64,000 bases of DNA from Bin87 sp034423115 (lineage in GTDB: Bacteria; Chloroflexota; Dehalococcoidia; Lucifugimonadales; UBA3495). Location of the stretch: assembly GCA_034423115.1 (NCBI GenBank), contig DAOUJD010000057.1, positions 1 to 64,000 on the forward strand, read 5' to 3'. Positions 7,180 to 14,962 of this stretch are shown piece after piece. The stretch's first letter is position 1, and each line of letters opens with the position of its first letter. Position numbers and translations under genes: made by a program. The notes under the pieces are model-generated. The model ran no database searches. It was not told the DNA's origin and worked only from the letters and a program-made list of their open reading frames with translations.

Positions 7180-8181
7180 ATGCAGAGCATCAAGCCGCCG
7201 TGGGCACTCAGATTTGACGAATTCGCTGGCTCAATGCAGGAGTCGGCAATCATCGCTGCGCCATACATTACTCGTCAGCCGGTTGAACCGTTGGTGGGCA
7301 AACTGCGCTCGCGACGCGCATCGGTGCAAGTTGACGTGCTGACCAACCTGCACTCGGACAGCCTGATTGACGGCTCGCTGGACATTGGCGCGTTGGCGTG
7401 GCTGTGTAAGCGGATCCCCGGCACGACTGTCCGACACCTGCGGCATCTGCATGTCAAGGCGTACATAGCCGACGACAGGGCCTTTCCAAAGTCACAACAC
7501 ATCCCGCTCATGGTGAGCCTGTCGAACCACGAGCGCGTCCTTCGACAGGCTCAGGATGCGCGGATAGACTTCAATCGCACAACTTTGCAAAGGCCCTGGG
7601 CCGACGAGCATACGGCTATCGTAACCTCTACCAATCTCACCAACGGCGGACTCTGCCGCAACCCGGAATTGGGAGTTGATATCACGGATCCCGATGGCGT
7701 GCGAGACATAGCGGACGACTTGCGGGAGCACGGCAATTTGGGTGTGCTGGTGCCAGCGGATGATCTGGCTGAGTTAGAAGCTTTGGCACATCAGGCACGA
7801 CTCAGCCAGGCAACGATTAACAGTGCGGTTCCCATTAGCGTCAAAGCAGTACGCAACGCCATTCGTGATGATATGAACGAGCGATTGGTGAAACTGAGGA
7901 CGGCTGGGGAGAAATTTGCCAGCGATCCGAATGGGTCCATCACTTCTCAATTTGCAGAAGCAGTTCTATCCGTCCTACGGACGCATGGTCCAATGCCCAC
8001 CAGTCAATTGAGCCCGCTGGTCAAAAACCTGAAACCTGAACGCTGCGATGATGAAGTGGACCGGGTGATAGGTGACCGTACTTTCGGGAAACGATGGAAG
8101 CATGATATACGAAACGCCCAACAGCAATTAAAGCGGGATGGATCCATCGTGCTTGACAATCGAAAATGGCGCTTAGCGTGA
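7180..8181 (+). CDS. PLD-like (HKD-motif) protein with winged-helix-like C-terminus, interrupted in frame by a MITE
   Basis: 334 residues from the ATG at 7180, chosen because GAGGGA lies six bases upstream (a longer frame starts at 7147). The N-terminal domain resembles phospholipase D-type nucleases: APYITRQPVEPLV, then HVKAYIAD (H91, K93, D98) and later AIVTSTNLTNGG. In normal family members the two motif parts are contiguous. Here 44 extra residues lie between them, encoded by the mobile element at 7476-7598 plus its target duplication. Without it the protein reads HVKAYIADEHTAIVTSTN, a canonical single HKD motif. The C-terminal 75 residues look like a winged helix. Related proteins occur in defence and restriction contexts, but no partner is seen. 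The insertion point is a predicted beta-turn, so activity might survive. Confidence 0.82.
   Translation: MQSIKPPWALRFDEFAGSMQESAIIAAPYITRQPVEPLVGKLRSRRASVQVDVLTNLHSDSLIDGSLDIGALAWLCKRIPGTTVRHLRHLHVKAYIADDRAFPKSQHIPLMVSLSNHERVLRQAQDARIDFNRTTLQRPWADEHTAIVTSTNLTNGGLCRNPELGVDITDPDGVRDIADDLREHGNLGVLVPADDLAELEALAHQARLSQATINSAVPISVKAVRNAIRDDMNERLVKLRTAGEKFASDPNGSITSQFAEAVLSVLRTHGPMPTSQLSPLVKNLKPERCDDEVDRVIGDRTFGKRWKHDIRNAQQQLKRDGSIVLDNRKWRLA
7476..7598. mobile_element. MITE-like element inserted in frame in the PLD-like gene
   Basis: A 123-bp element bounded by CAGGGCCTTTCCAAAGT (7476-7492) and ACTTTGCAAAGGCCCTG (7582-7598), which are inverted copies matching at 16 of 17 positions. It is flanked by a direct duplication: GCCGACGA at 7468-7475 and again at 7600-7607 (9 bp with one mismatch if the next base is counted). 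Element plus duplication is 132 bp, exactly 44 codons with no stop. The interior holds a 13-bp inverted repeat of another family (TGAGCCTGTCGAA at 7514-7526, TTCGACAGGCTCA at 7541-7553). CAGGG ends and 8-10 bp duplications are, as I recall, typical of ISAs1-family transposases, so mobilisation in trans by such an element is inferred. Confidence 0.92.
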
Positions 8182-8196
8182 CGGTAGAGGGTAGCC

Positions 8197-9828
8197 ATGA
8201 CCAATAGCAGTGAAAAGCCCCCCCACACCCTCTCCAACCTCCCAATCGCGCCGCTCTACTCTCCGGCGCAGCTCGATTCCGAGGGTTTCGACCCTGCCGC
8301 CGATTTGGGCAATCCCGGGGAGTTTCCGTTTACTCGGGGGGCGTACCCGACCATGTACCGGGGGCGGCTGTGGACGCGGCGGCAGATTGCCGGGTTCGGG
8401 ACGGCGCGGGCCACCAACGAGCGGTACCGGTTTCTGCTGGCCCATGGGCAGACCGGGCTGAGCACCGATTTCGACCATCCCACCCTCACCGGGTATGACT
8501 CCGACCACGAGTTGGCTGAGGGCGAGGTCGGGCGTCTCGGCGTCGCGATCGATACCGCCGCAGACATGGGCGAACTTTTCGATGGAATCCCCCTGGATCA
8601 GGCCAGCGTTTCGTTGACCATCAACCATCCTGCCATCGTGCTGTTGGCGATGTTCCTGCACACCGCCGAGCGTCGGGGGACTCCGTGGGCTGCGCTGCGG
8701 GGCACCGTCCAAAACGACTCGTTGAAGGAATTTCACGGCCAGAAGACATTCGCGCTCCCACCGGGTCCGGCGCTCAAGTTGACCACCGATGTCGTGGAGT
8801 TCTGCACTCAGCACGTGCCGAACTGGTACACGATATCGATCAGTGGCTACCACACACGGGAGGCCGGTTCCGACGCGGTGCAGGAGTTGGCGTTCACCAT
8901 CGCCCAAGGGATGGCCTACGTAGAGTCGGCGCAGCGGCGGGGGCTGGCGGTGGACGCATTCGCGCCGCGCCTGTCTCACTTTTTTGGGGTGCATAACGAC
9001 TTTTTCGAGGAGATCGCCAAGTTCAGAGCGGCGAGGCGCATGTGGGCGCGGTTGATGCGGGACCGTTACGGCGCGACCCGGCCGGAATCAATGAGGATGC
9101 GATTCCACACTCAGACGTTGGGATCGACGCTGGTGCGGCAGGACCCGCTGAACAACATCCTGCGCGGGGGGTTGCAGGCGTTGGCCGCGGTGCTGGGGGG
9201 CACGCAGTCGCTGCACGTGAGCGGATACGACGAGGCCTACGACATACCATCGGAAGAGGCGATGCGCATATCGCTGGCGACGCAGATGATTCTGGCGCAC
9301 GAATCGGGAGTGGCGGCCACACCGGACCCACTAGGCGGGTCGGCGTACCTGGAGACGTTGACCAAGGAACTGGAAGGCGCCGCGATGGCATATATCGAGC
9401 GTATCGACGGTATGGGCAACGGGAGCATGCTGGACGGGATGCTGGAGGCCATTGAGAACGGGTATATTGAAAGCGAGATCGCGCAGGCATCTTACCGTTA
9501 CCAGCAGCGGGTGGAGACCGGCGATTACACCATAGTGGGCGTAAACGACGAGTACCGGGACGCGGCTGCTTCCGCCGGGTCGTTGGAGTTGTTTGAGTTC
9601 GACTACGCGGAGGAGGAACGGCAGATTGAGCGGCTGGTTACGGCGCGGGAGAGTCGGAGCGAATCCGACGCGGCGGCAGGGCTGCGCGATGTTGTCGAAA
9701 CGGCGCGGGCCGACGGGAATCTGATGCCGGCCATCCTGAGCGCGGTGGGTGCGGGAGTCACGGAGGGGGAGATCATGGGCGCGCTGCGGGAGGAATGGGG
9801 CGAGTACGTGGACCCGGGGGTGTTTTAG
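8197..9828 (+). CDS. hcmA: 2-hydroxyisobutyryl-CoA mutase-type large subunit
   Basis: Catalytic subunit (543 residues, no B12 domain) of an adenosylcobalamin-dependent acyl-CoA mutase. Family landmarks: YPTMYRGRLWTRRQ (50-63), DPLNNILRGGLQALAAVLGG and TPDPLGGSAYLETLT. The specificity residues point away from methylmalonyl-CoA mutase. The Tyr89 position is Ile64, the Arg207 position is Gln182, and the position equal to Asp117 of Aquincola HcmA is Asp91 (in GLSTDFDHPT); the catalytic His is His219. Ile plus Asp plus Gln is the signature described for 2-hydroxyisobutyryl-CoA mutase, which interconverts 2-hydroxyisobutyryl-CoA and (S)-3-hydroxybutyryl-CoA. The B12 subunit and a PaaK-like ligase follow. 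No MeaB-type chaperone gene is in the window. Confidence 0.9.
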   Translation: MTNSSEKPPHTLSNLPIAPLYSPAQLDSEGFDPAADLGNPGEFPFTRGAYPTMYRGRLWTRRQIAGFGTARATNERYRFLLAHGQTGLSTDFDHPTLTGYDSDHELAEGEVGRLGVAIDTAADMGELFDGIPLDQASVSLTINHPAIVLLAMFLHTAERRGTPWAALRGTVQNDSLKEFHGQKTFALPPGPALKLTTDVVEFCTQHVPNWYTISISGYHTREAGSDAVQELAFTIAQGMAYVESAQRRGLAVDAFAPRLSHFFGVHNDFFEEIAKFRAARRMWARLMRDRYGATRPESMRMRFHTQTLGSTLVRQDPLNNILRGGLQALAAVLGGTQSLHVSGYDEAYDIPSEEAMRISLATQMILAHESGVAATPDPLGGSAYLETLTKELEGAAMAYIERIDGMGNGSMLDGMLEAIENGYIESEIAQASYRYQQRVETGDYTIVGVNDEYRDAAASAGSLELFEFDYAEEERQIERLVTARESRSESDAAAGLRDVVETARADGNLMPAILSAVGAGVTEGEIMGALREEWGEYVDPGVF

Positions 9829-9895
9829 ACGACCAGATGGATATGCGCTATAGTGAGGTACCCGGGCTCGCGGCGTCCGAGCGCTGAGAAGAACC

Positions 9896-10108
9896 ATGAA
9901 TAATCCGCTCGCCATTTTCGTCACTATTTGGTTGATTGCTTTGTTTGGGTTCAGCTGGGTTATGCTGGCCGGGCATTGGCTAGGACTGAGCGCGTTTAGT
10001 ACGGAGCGGTACATCATCGCCGAATTTTTGCCTTTAGCGTACGGTGGGGCCGTATTGTCAGTACTTTTCATCACGGCGATCATCGCTGCTAAAATCCACT
10101 ACCGATGA
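9896..10108 (+). CDS. Small two-helix membrane protein, unknown
   Basis: 70 residues with two hydrophobic segments (about 6-28 and 45-66), ending AAKIHYR. Not recognised. It lies 67 bases after the mutase large subunit and overlaps the next small gene by four bases (ATGA), so the two are translationally coupled. Its position between the two mutase subunit genes is odd; it may have no link to the mutase. The ribosome site (GAGAAG) is weak. Confidence 0.55.
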   Translation: MNNPLAIFVTIWLIALFGFSWVMLAGHWLGLSAFSTERYIIAEFLPLAYGGAVLSVLFITAIIAAKIHYR

Positions 10109-10302
10109 GAAAGATATTGGGTGATTTGGGCACCATGTGCCTGGGTATCACCGCGATATTGATCGCCAGCGTGATAATCAGCATAGGGACCGACGAAGGT
10201 CCGCAGTTGGTGTCGATCGTCGGATCCCTAGGACTGGGCGTGGTCGGGGTTATCCTTCGAATGCTGAGTTCTGATACCGGCAATACGGTGGACGGCGGGT
10301 GA
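10105..10302 (+). CDS. Small two-helix membrane protein, unknown
   Basis: 65 residues with two hydrophobic segments (about 8-27 and 36-53) and a short acidic loop between them (TDEGPQ). No family recognised. The start overlaps the previous small gene (ATGA), and the stop is three bases before the GTG of the B12 subunit, so the four genes 8197-10743 look co-transcribed. A conserved pair of such genes next to mutase subunits would suggest a membrane anchor or transporter role, but that is not shown here. Confidence 0.5.
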   Translation: MRKILGDLGTMCLGITAILIASVIISIGTDEGPQLVSIVGSLGLGVVGVILRMLSSDTGNTVDGG

Positions 10303-10305
10303 ACG

Positions 10306-10743
10306 GTGGTTTCCACTAGTTCATCAACGGTACCCAACCCGCCTCGTGTGTTGCTGGCCAAGCTGGGGTTGGACGGGCATGACCGCGGGGTGAAGGTGAT
10401 TGCGCGGGCGTTGCGTGATTCGGGTATGGAGGTGGTGTACCTGGGGATGCGGGTTACGGCGGACCAGGTGGCGGCGGCGGCGGCGCAAGAGGACGTAGAT
10501 GTGGTTGGCATCAGCATCCTGTCGGGGGCGCATATGCGGTTGATGCCGCGGATGGTGGAGGCTTTGGAAAGGCATGGGCTCCGTGGGGGCGACGGCGCGG
10601 ACGACGTGATGTTGTTGGTGGGAGGGACGATTCCAGACGGCGACGTTGACGCGTTGCATCAATTGGGCGTCGACGGGGTCTTCCCGGTGGGGACTTTTAC
10701 GGGCGAGATGGTGCGATTCATTAACGATTCGTTGAGCCGGTAG
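10306..10743 (+). CDS. hcmB: Cobalamin-binding small subunit of the acyl-CoA mutase
   Basis: 145 residues forming the B12-binding Rossmann domain that holds adenosylcobalamin base-off/His-on. The classic DxHxxG motif is DGHDRG at residues 23-28, with His25 as the lower axial ligand. SILSGAHM (about 70-77) and the LVGGTIPDGD loop complete the B12 fold. Separate large and small subunits are the HCM/ICM/ECM-like arrangement of heterotetrameric mutases, as opposed to fused MCM. It starts with GTG, preceded by a GGCGGGTG-like site overlapping the previous stop, and is followed six bases later by the CoA ligase. Confidence 0.92.
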   Translation: MVSTSSSTVPNPPRVLLAKLGLDGHDRGVKVIARALRDSGMEVVYLGMRVTADQVAAAAAQEDVDVVGISILSGAHMRLMPRMVEALERHGLRGGDGADDVMLLVGGTIPDGDVDALHQLGVDGVFPVGTFTGEMVRFINDSLSR

Positions 10744-10749
10744 TTTGCG

Positions 10750-12150
10750 ATGGCCTGGCCACCGACATACGATCCAACTTACGTTCCGCCTGATGGAGCC
10801 GAACATTGGGACGAGCGTGTGGAAACGATGCCGCCGCACGAGCGGGATGAGATCATCCTGGACAAGTTGAGGGGGCAGATTAGCTACGCATGGGAACATT
10901 CCGGGTTTTATCGGGAGTTCTGGCGGGACGCTCCGGTTGATCCCGCCGACATCCGCAGCCTGGAAGAGTTCGCACAATTGCCCATTCTGACCAAGGAGGA
11001 GGTCCGGCAGGAGCAGGAGGCATACCCGCCGTACGGCCGTTTCCTGTGCGTGTCGCCGGATGAGGTGTATAGGATCCATGGGACATCGGGCACCACGGGG
11101 CGGCCCACGGTTTTCGGGATCAGTCGGGGAGATTGGGACCGTATCGGGGAGGCACACGCACGGATCCTGTGGGCAGCAGGCGTCCGGCCCAGAGACACGG
11201 TGATGGTGGCCGCGGTGTTCAGCCTGTACGTGGGTAGCTGGGGAGCGCTGGTCGGAGCTGAGCGGCTGGGGGCAACCTGTTTCCCGTTCGGAGCAGGAGC
11301 GCCGGGTCAAACGGAACGAGCCGTGGAATGGGCGCAGATGGTCAAGCCGGCGGCGCTGTATGCCACGCCGTCCTACGCCCTATACATGGCGGAAACGGCG
11401 CGGGAGATGGGAGTTGACCCGCGCGACGACCTTGGCTTCCGGCTGATGTTTTTCAGCGGCGAGCCGGGGGCGAGCGTGCCGGCGACGCGACAGGCGATCG
11501 AGGACGCTTACGGGTGTTACGTAGTTGACCAGGGCAGCATGGCAGAGATGACTCCGTGGATGACCAACGGAGGGTGCTGCCACCTGGAGCGAGGGATGCA
11601 CCTGTGGCAGGACATTGTGTACACCCAGTTGGTGGATCCCGACACCCGTGAACCGGTACCGATGGGAAGCGAAGGGGTGCCCGTGTACACCCACCTGGAG
11701 CGGGAATCGCAGCCGATGATCCGGTACTGGTCGGGGGACATCGCGCGCTGGGAGATGGTGGACTGCGCATGCGGACGGACGTATCCGACGTTGCCGCTGG
11801 GGATCTACGGGCGCGCGGACGATATGCTCATCATCCGCGGGCAGAACGTGTTTCCGTCCCGAGTTGAGGATGTGCTGCGAGGTTTGGGTGAGTTTGGTGG
11901 CGAATTCCGGCTGGTGGTTGAACGGGAGCGCGGGTACCTGGACCGCTTGACGGTGCAAACTGAGGTGGCCGCTGAGGTTTGGGCTGGCGCGGGTGAAAGT
12001 GGGCCGGAGGGTTTAGAGTCGTTGCGAGGCCAGGTGGCGGACACACTGCGGCGGGCTCTGGGCGTGGGCGTGTCAGTGGAACTGAAACCGGAGGGCGAAT
12101 TTGAGCGGACGCAGTTCAAAGCCCGGCGCGTGATCGACCTGCGGCAGTAG
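10750..12150 (+). CDS. PaaK-family acyl-CoA ligase, probable 2-hydroxyisobutyrate-type CoA ligase
   Basis: 466 residues, phenylacetate-CoA ligase family of adenylate-forming enzymes. It would activate a carboxylic acid with ATP and CoA in the cytoplasm. The ATP-binding loop YRIHGTSGTTGRPT is at 107-120; further motifs are SGEPGA, the YWSGDIARW/CGRTYP region and the hinge with GRADDMLIIRGQNVFPSRVEDVL. PaaK-like ligases adjoin hcmAB in known 2-hydroxyisobutyrate degraders, and this gene lies six bases after the B12 subunit, so it probably supplies the mutase substrate. Specificity for 2-hydroxyisobutyrate is inferred from context only. Confidence 0.88.
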   Translation: MAWPPTYDPTYVPPDGAEHWDERVETMPPHERDEIILDKLRGQISYAWEHSGFYREFWRDAPVDPADIRSLEEFAQLPILTKEEVRQEQEAYPPYGRFLCVSPDEVYRIHGTSGTTGRPTVFGISRGDWDRIGEAHARILWAAGVRPRDTVMVAAVFSLYVGSWGALVGAERLGATCFPFGAGAPGQTERAVEWAQMVKPAALYATPSYALYMAETAREMGVDPRDDLGFRLMFFSGEPGASVPATRQAIEDAYGCYVVDQGSMAEMTPWMTNGGCCHLERGMHLWQDIVYTQLVDPDTREPVPMGSEGVPVYTHLERESQPMIRYWSGDIARWEMVDCACGRTYPTLPLGIYGRADDMLIIRGQNVFPSRVEDVLRGLGEFGGEFRLVVERERGYLDRLTVQTEVAAEVWAGAGESGPEGLESLRGQVADTLRRALGVGVSVELKPEGEFERTQFKARRVIDLRQ

Positions 12151-12247
12151 GCCATTGCACCGACCCGCAGCGCCATCAGGATCGATCGTCGCATAGCGGG
12201 GCGCGGTATCCCAGCGCCGTGCCGAACCCGAATGACGGACTGGACCC

Positions 12248-13033
12248 ATGGAATGGCCCCTCCCTGATGCTTCCATCTACCGGCCGCCCGGCATTCCCGG
12301 CCCTCGCGCGCGGGTTGGCGAGATCATGCCCGGCTTGCATCAACGCGGATTGATCACCACCAGCGCTTTCCTGGTCATCACACCAGACGCAGAAACCGGT
12401 GATGAAGCTGTTACGATTATTGACGCCGGCTGGCGACTCTACCACCATCGACGGGTCATCGAATACCTGGATCGGCTGGGATACGGTCCAGGGTCGGTGC
12501 GGAGGCTCATCTCCACCCACTACCACCCGGACCACGTGGGCGGCATGGCCGGCCTGATCGAAGCGACCGGCGCGCCGCTGGCTGCCCACGGAGTGGAAGC
12601 GCCCTACCTCGCCGGAGAGGCCGGCCGGAAGCTTCCCAACCCGGTCAAGCCCCGGTGGCTCCGTCCGTTCATGTGGCCGCTGTTGACCTGGATGACTCCC
12701 TCACCCGTGCCGGTGGCTATCCGGTTGAATGGAGGAGACGTGCTGCCGCTGCTGGGCGGCGCCACCGTGGTCCACACCCCGGGCCATACGCCGGGCAGCA
12801 TCAGTCTGCATTTCCCCAACGAAGGTGTCCTGCTGGTCGCTGACGCGCTGCAACGGTATCAGGGACGCCTCACGCTGCCGTCCCGTTGGTTCTCCAGCGA
12901 CATGGAAGCCGCCAAGGAATCGGTTCGCCGCCTGTCCCAACTGGATTTCGAGGTGATTTGCTTTAGCCACTTCGAGCCGATGCGACAAGGCGCCCGGGCC
13001 GCCCTCCGGTCGTTGGCGGAGCATGTGTCGTAA
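12248..13033 (+). CDS. Metallo-beta-lactamase-fold hydrolase
   Basis: 261 residues. The zinc-binding motif HYHPDH is at 91-96 (H91, H93, D95, H96), followed by a further His in HTPGHTPGS, an Asp in LVADAL and a C-terminal His (CFSHFEPM). These are the metal ligands of the glyoxalase II-like branch. Such enzymes often hydrolyse thioesters or lactones. Lying 97 bases after the CoA ligase in the same direction, it could be a thioesterase of the same pathway, but that is a guess from position. Confidence 0.85.
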   Translation: MEWPLPDASIYRPPGIPGPRARVGEIMPGLHQRGLITTSAFLVITPDAETGDEAVTIIDAGWRLYHHRRVIEYLDRLGYGPGSVRRLISTHYHPDHVGGMAGLIEATGAPLAAHGVEAPYLAGEAGRKLPNPVKPRWLRPFMWPLLTWMTPSPVPVAIRLNGGDVLPLLGGATVVHTPGHTPGSISLHFPNEGVLLVADALQRYQGRLTLPSRWFSSDMEAAKESVRRLSQLDFEVICFSHFEPMRQGARAALRSLAEHVS

Positions 13034-13072
13034 TGGAGGCATGGTCATATAGAAGGGATGCGGAGGTACGAG

Positions 13073-13656
13073 ATGGAATTCGGCGAATTGAAGGATGTGA
13101 ACTTGCGTGAAGTTTGGCCCCACGAAGCCCACAACTTCACGCCATGGCTGGTCAATAACCTGGAGCGACTTTCGGAAGTGGTGGGGGTCCCGTTGGAGTC
13201 TGGCGACACCGAGGTTGCGGTGGGGCGGTTCTCCGCTGATATTCTCGCGAGAAACACCAGAGACGGCAGCCCGGTACTGATAGAGGAAGTGAAACCCGCC
13301 AGTTCCGGCATGACTTTTGGCATTTTTATGCCCAACGTCATACCAACGACGTTGAACTGCGTCCGAACCACGTTGACAGCAACATTTATCATGAGGTCTC
13401 CGGGTTGGTTATCTCGCAGCATCTTTCACGGAACAGGGTCGGCATATACATACGCCCGCGGACTGGTGATGCCAGCGAACGGAGCGCCTCACGGGTGGAG
13501 AACTACCGGGAGATGCTGAACAGCGTCGGAGGTGAAGACTGTCTATACACCAACACCCGCGATCGCGAGAACTGGCCTGAGATGGCGGACTGGCTGCACG
13601 ACAGGCTGATAGAGTACCAACGTGTTCTTGCCGAGGATACAGAAATGGATGGTTAG
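13073..13656 (+). pseudogene. Degraded DUF4268 / nuclease-like gene (internal deletion and frameshift)
   Basis: The first part (13073 to about 13290) reads MEFGELKDVNLREVWPHE... FSADILARNTRDGSPVLIEE, the N-terminal PD-(D/E)XK-like region of DUF4268 proteins. From about 13297 a different frame carries the C-terminal DUF4268 domain: FRHDFWHFYAQRHTNDVELRP, SGLVISQHLSRNRVGIYIR, ending at 13656. Roughly 100-150 residues that normally join the two are missing and the frame changes at the junction near 13283-13297. The original start ATG at 13073 keeps a good site (GGAGG, seven bases upstream). Such proteins are usually accessory and nuclease-like; this copy is dead. Confidence 0.8.
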
Positions 13657-13699
13657 ACCGACTAAACAGACGAATACGGTGTAGTGGAGATGCAAAACG

Positions 13700-14962
13700 A
13701 TGCCAGACGGTAATGATCACGCTCTACTTGAACCACGCTCAAGCTTTCCGTTGCCGCTCATGGGCATCCGCGTGCTGGACGCTACGCACATTGTGGCGGG
13801 GCCGTTCTGTTCGTTGATCCTGGCGGATATGGGGGCGGAGGTCATCAAGATCGAACGACCGCGCACGGGGGATTTGGCCCGCGGTCGCGGCCCGTTCGTG
13901 GGCGATGCTGAAACCGGGCAGGTGGGCAGTCGGTTCTTGGGCGTGAACCGGAACAAGAAATCGGTGAGCCTGGACCTGCGGAATGCGACGTGCAAATCGG
14001 CTTTTGAGAATCTGGTAGCACAATCGGACGTGTTGTTGGACAACTGGGGGCCGGGCGCTTTCCGACGGTTGGGCCTCGGCTACGACCGCCTGAGCGAGAT
14101 CAATCCGGGCCTCATATATGCCGAGATCAGCGGATACGGGGACAACGAGGGGGCGAGAGGGCCGTACTCCGACTGGCCGGCCAACAACCTGGCGATCCAG
14201 GCGATGTCGGGCTGGATGGAGGCGACGGGCGAACCGGGCGGGCGGCCGCAGGCGGTGGGGGACAACATCGGCGATTCCGTTCCCGGCGTGTGGGCCGCAT
14301 TGGGAATCGTTTTGGCCCTGGAAACCCGACGACAGACCGGACGGGGCCAGCACGTAGATGTGGCGATGTACGAGTGCATGGTGTCTCACATGGTGAGCAA
14401 CATGAACGGCTACCAGGCCACCGGTCAGGCAACGGGTCGGACGCGGCAGGGATCGCTGAGCGCCGGACTGGTTTTTCGCGCGGCGGACGGCTATGTCATT
14501 ATGGCCGGCGTGCGCAGCCCGCAACGTTTGGCAGCACTGTGGGATCTGGTGGGGCGCAGGGATCTGCCGGAGCAGGATGAGCGATACCTGGAGCAGTTCC
14601 CGGATTCCGATTTCGTTTTTGACGAGGTGGTCCCCGCGATAGAAAGCTGGTCTTCCCAACGTCCCAAGTGGGAAGTCGCTGGGAAACTGACCGAGCTGGG
14701 ATTTTCCATGGGTGTAACGCAGAGCATGGCTGATCTGGCGGATTGTCCTCAACTAGAGGCGCGAGGAATGTACGTTGAAACCGGAGACACACTTGGAGGC
14801 GTGTTCCGGTCCCTGGCGACGCCGATACGTCTGAGCGCCTGCGAACCGGCCGGCGCCGAGACACCGCCGACGCTGGGCCAGCACAACGCCGAAATCCTGT
14901 GCACCCTGGGTGGCCTTACGACGGAGCAACTGGCGGCGTTGGAGGCGGAGGGCGCCGTGTGA
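13700..14962 (+). CDS. CaiB/BaiF (class III) CoA-transferase
   Basis: 420 residues. Family III CoA-transferases move CoA between carboxylates through an aspartyl-CoA thioester. The catalytic Asp is D220 in GQHVDVAMYE; the N-terminal MGIRVLDATHIVAGPFCSLILADMGAEVIKIE is classic, as are SGYG and the final TLGQHNAEIL. It is about 20 residues longer at the N-terminus than most members. It is flanked by the broken DUF4268 gene and a repeat-bearing gap; the next gene is another CoA-transferase, only distantly similar, so this is not a simple tandem duplicate. Substrate unknown. Confidence 0.92.
   Translation: MPDGNDHALLEPRSSFPLPLMGIRVLDATHIVAGPFCSLILADMGAEVIKIERPRTGDLARGRGPFVGDAETGQVGSRFLGVNRNKKSVSLDLRNATCKSAFENLVAQSDVLLDNWGPGAFRRLGLGYDRLSEINPGLIYAEISGYGDNEGARGPYSDWPANNLAIQAMSGWMEATGEPGGRPQAVGDNIGDSVPGVWAALGIVLALETRRQTGRGQHVDVAMYECMVSHMVSNMNGYQATGQATGRTRQGSLSAGLVFRAADGYVIMAGVRSPQRLAALWDLVGRRDLPEQDERYLEQFPDSDFVFDEVVPAIESWSSQRPKWEVAGKLTELGFSMGVTQSMADLADCPQLEARGMYVETGDTLGGVFRSLATPIRLSACEPAGAETPPTLGQHNAEILCTLGGLTTEQLAALEAEGAV

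Noticed and set aside
8197..9828. Methylmalonyl-CoA mutase large subunit as the call
   Set aside because: The carboxylate-binding Arg is Gln182 and the Tyr89 position is Ile64; the B12 domain is a separate gene. This argues against methylmalonyl-CoA as substrate.
13405..13656. Independent 83-residue gene
   Set aside because: The same frame is open and homologous back to about 13297 with no start or ribosome site at 13405; it is the tail of the broken DUF4268 gene.
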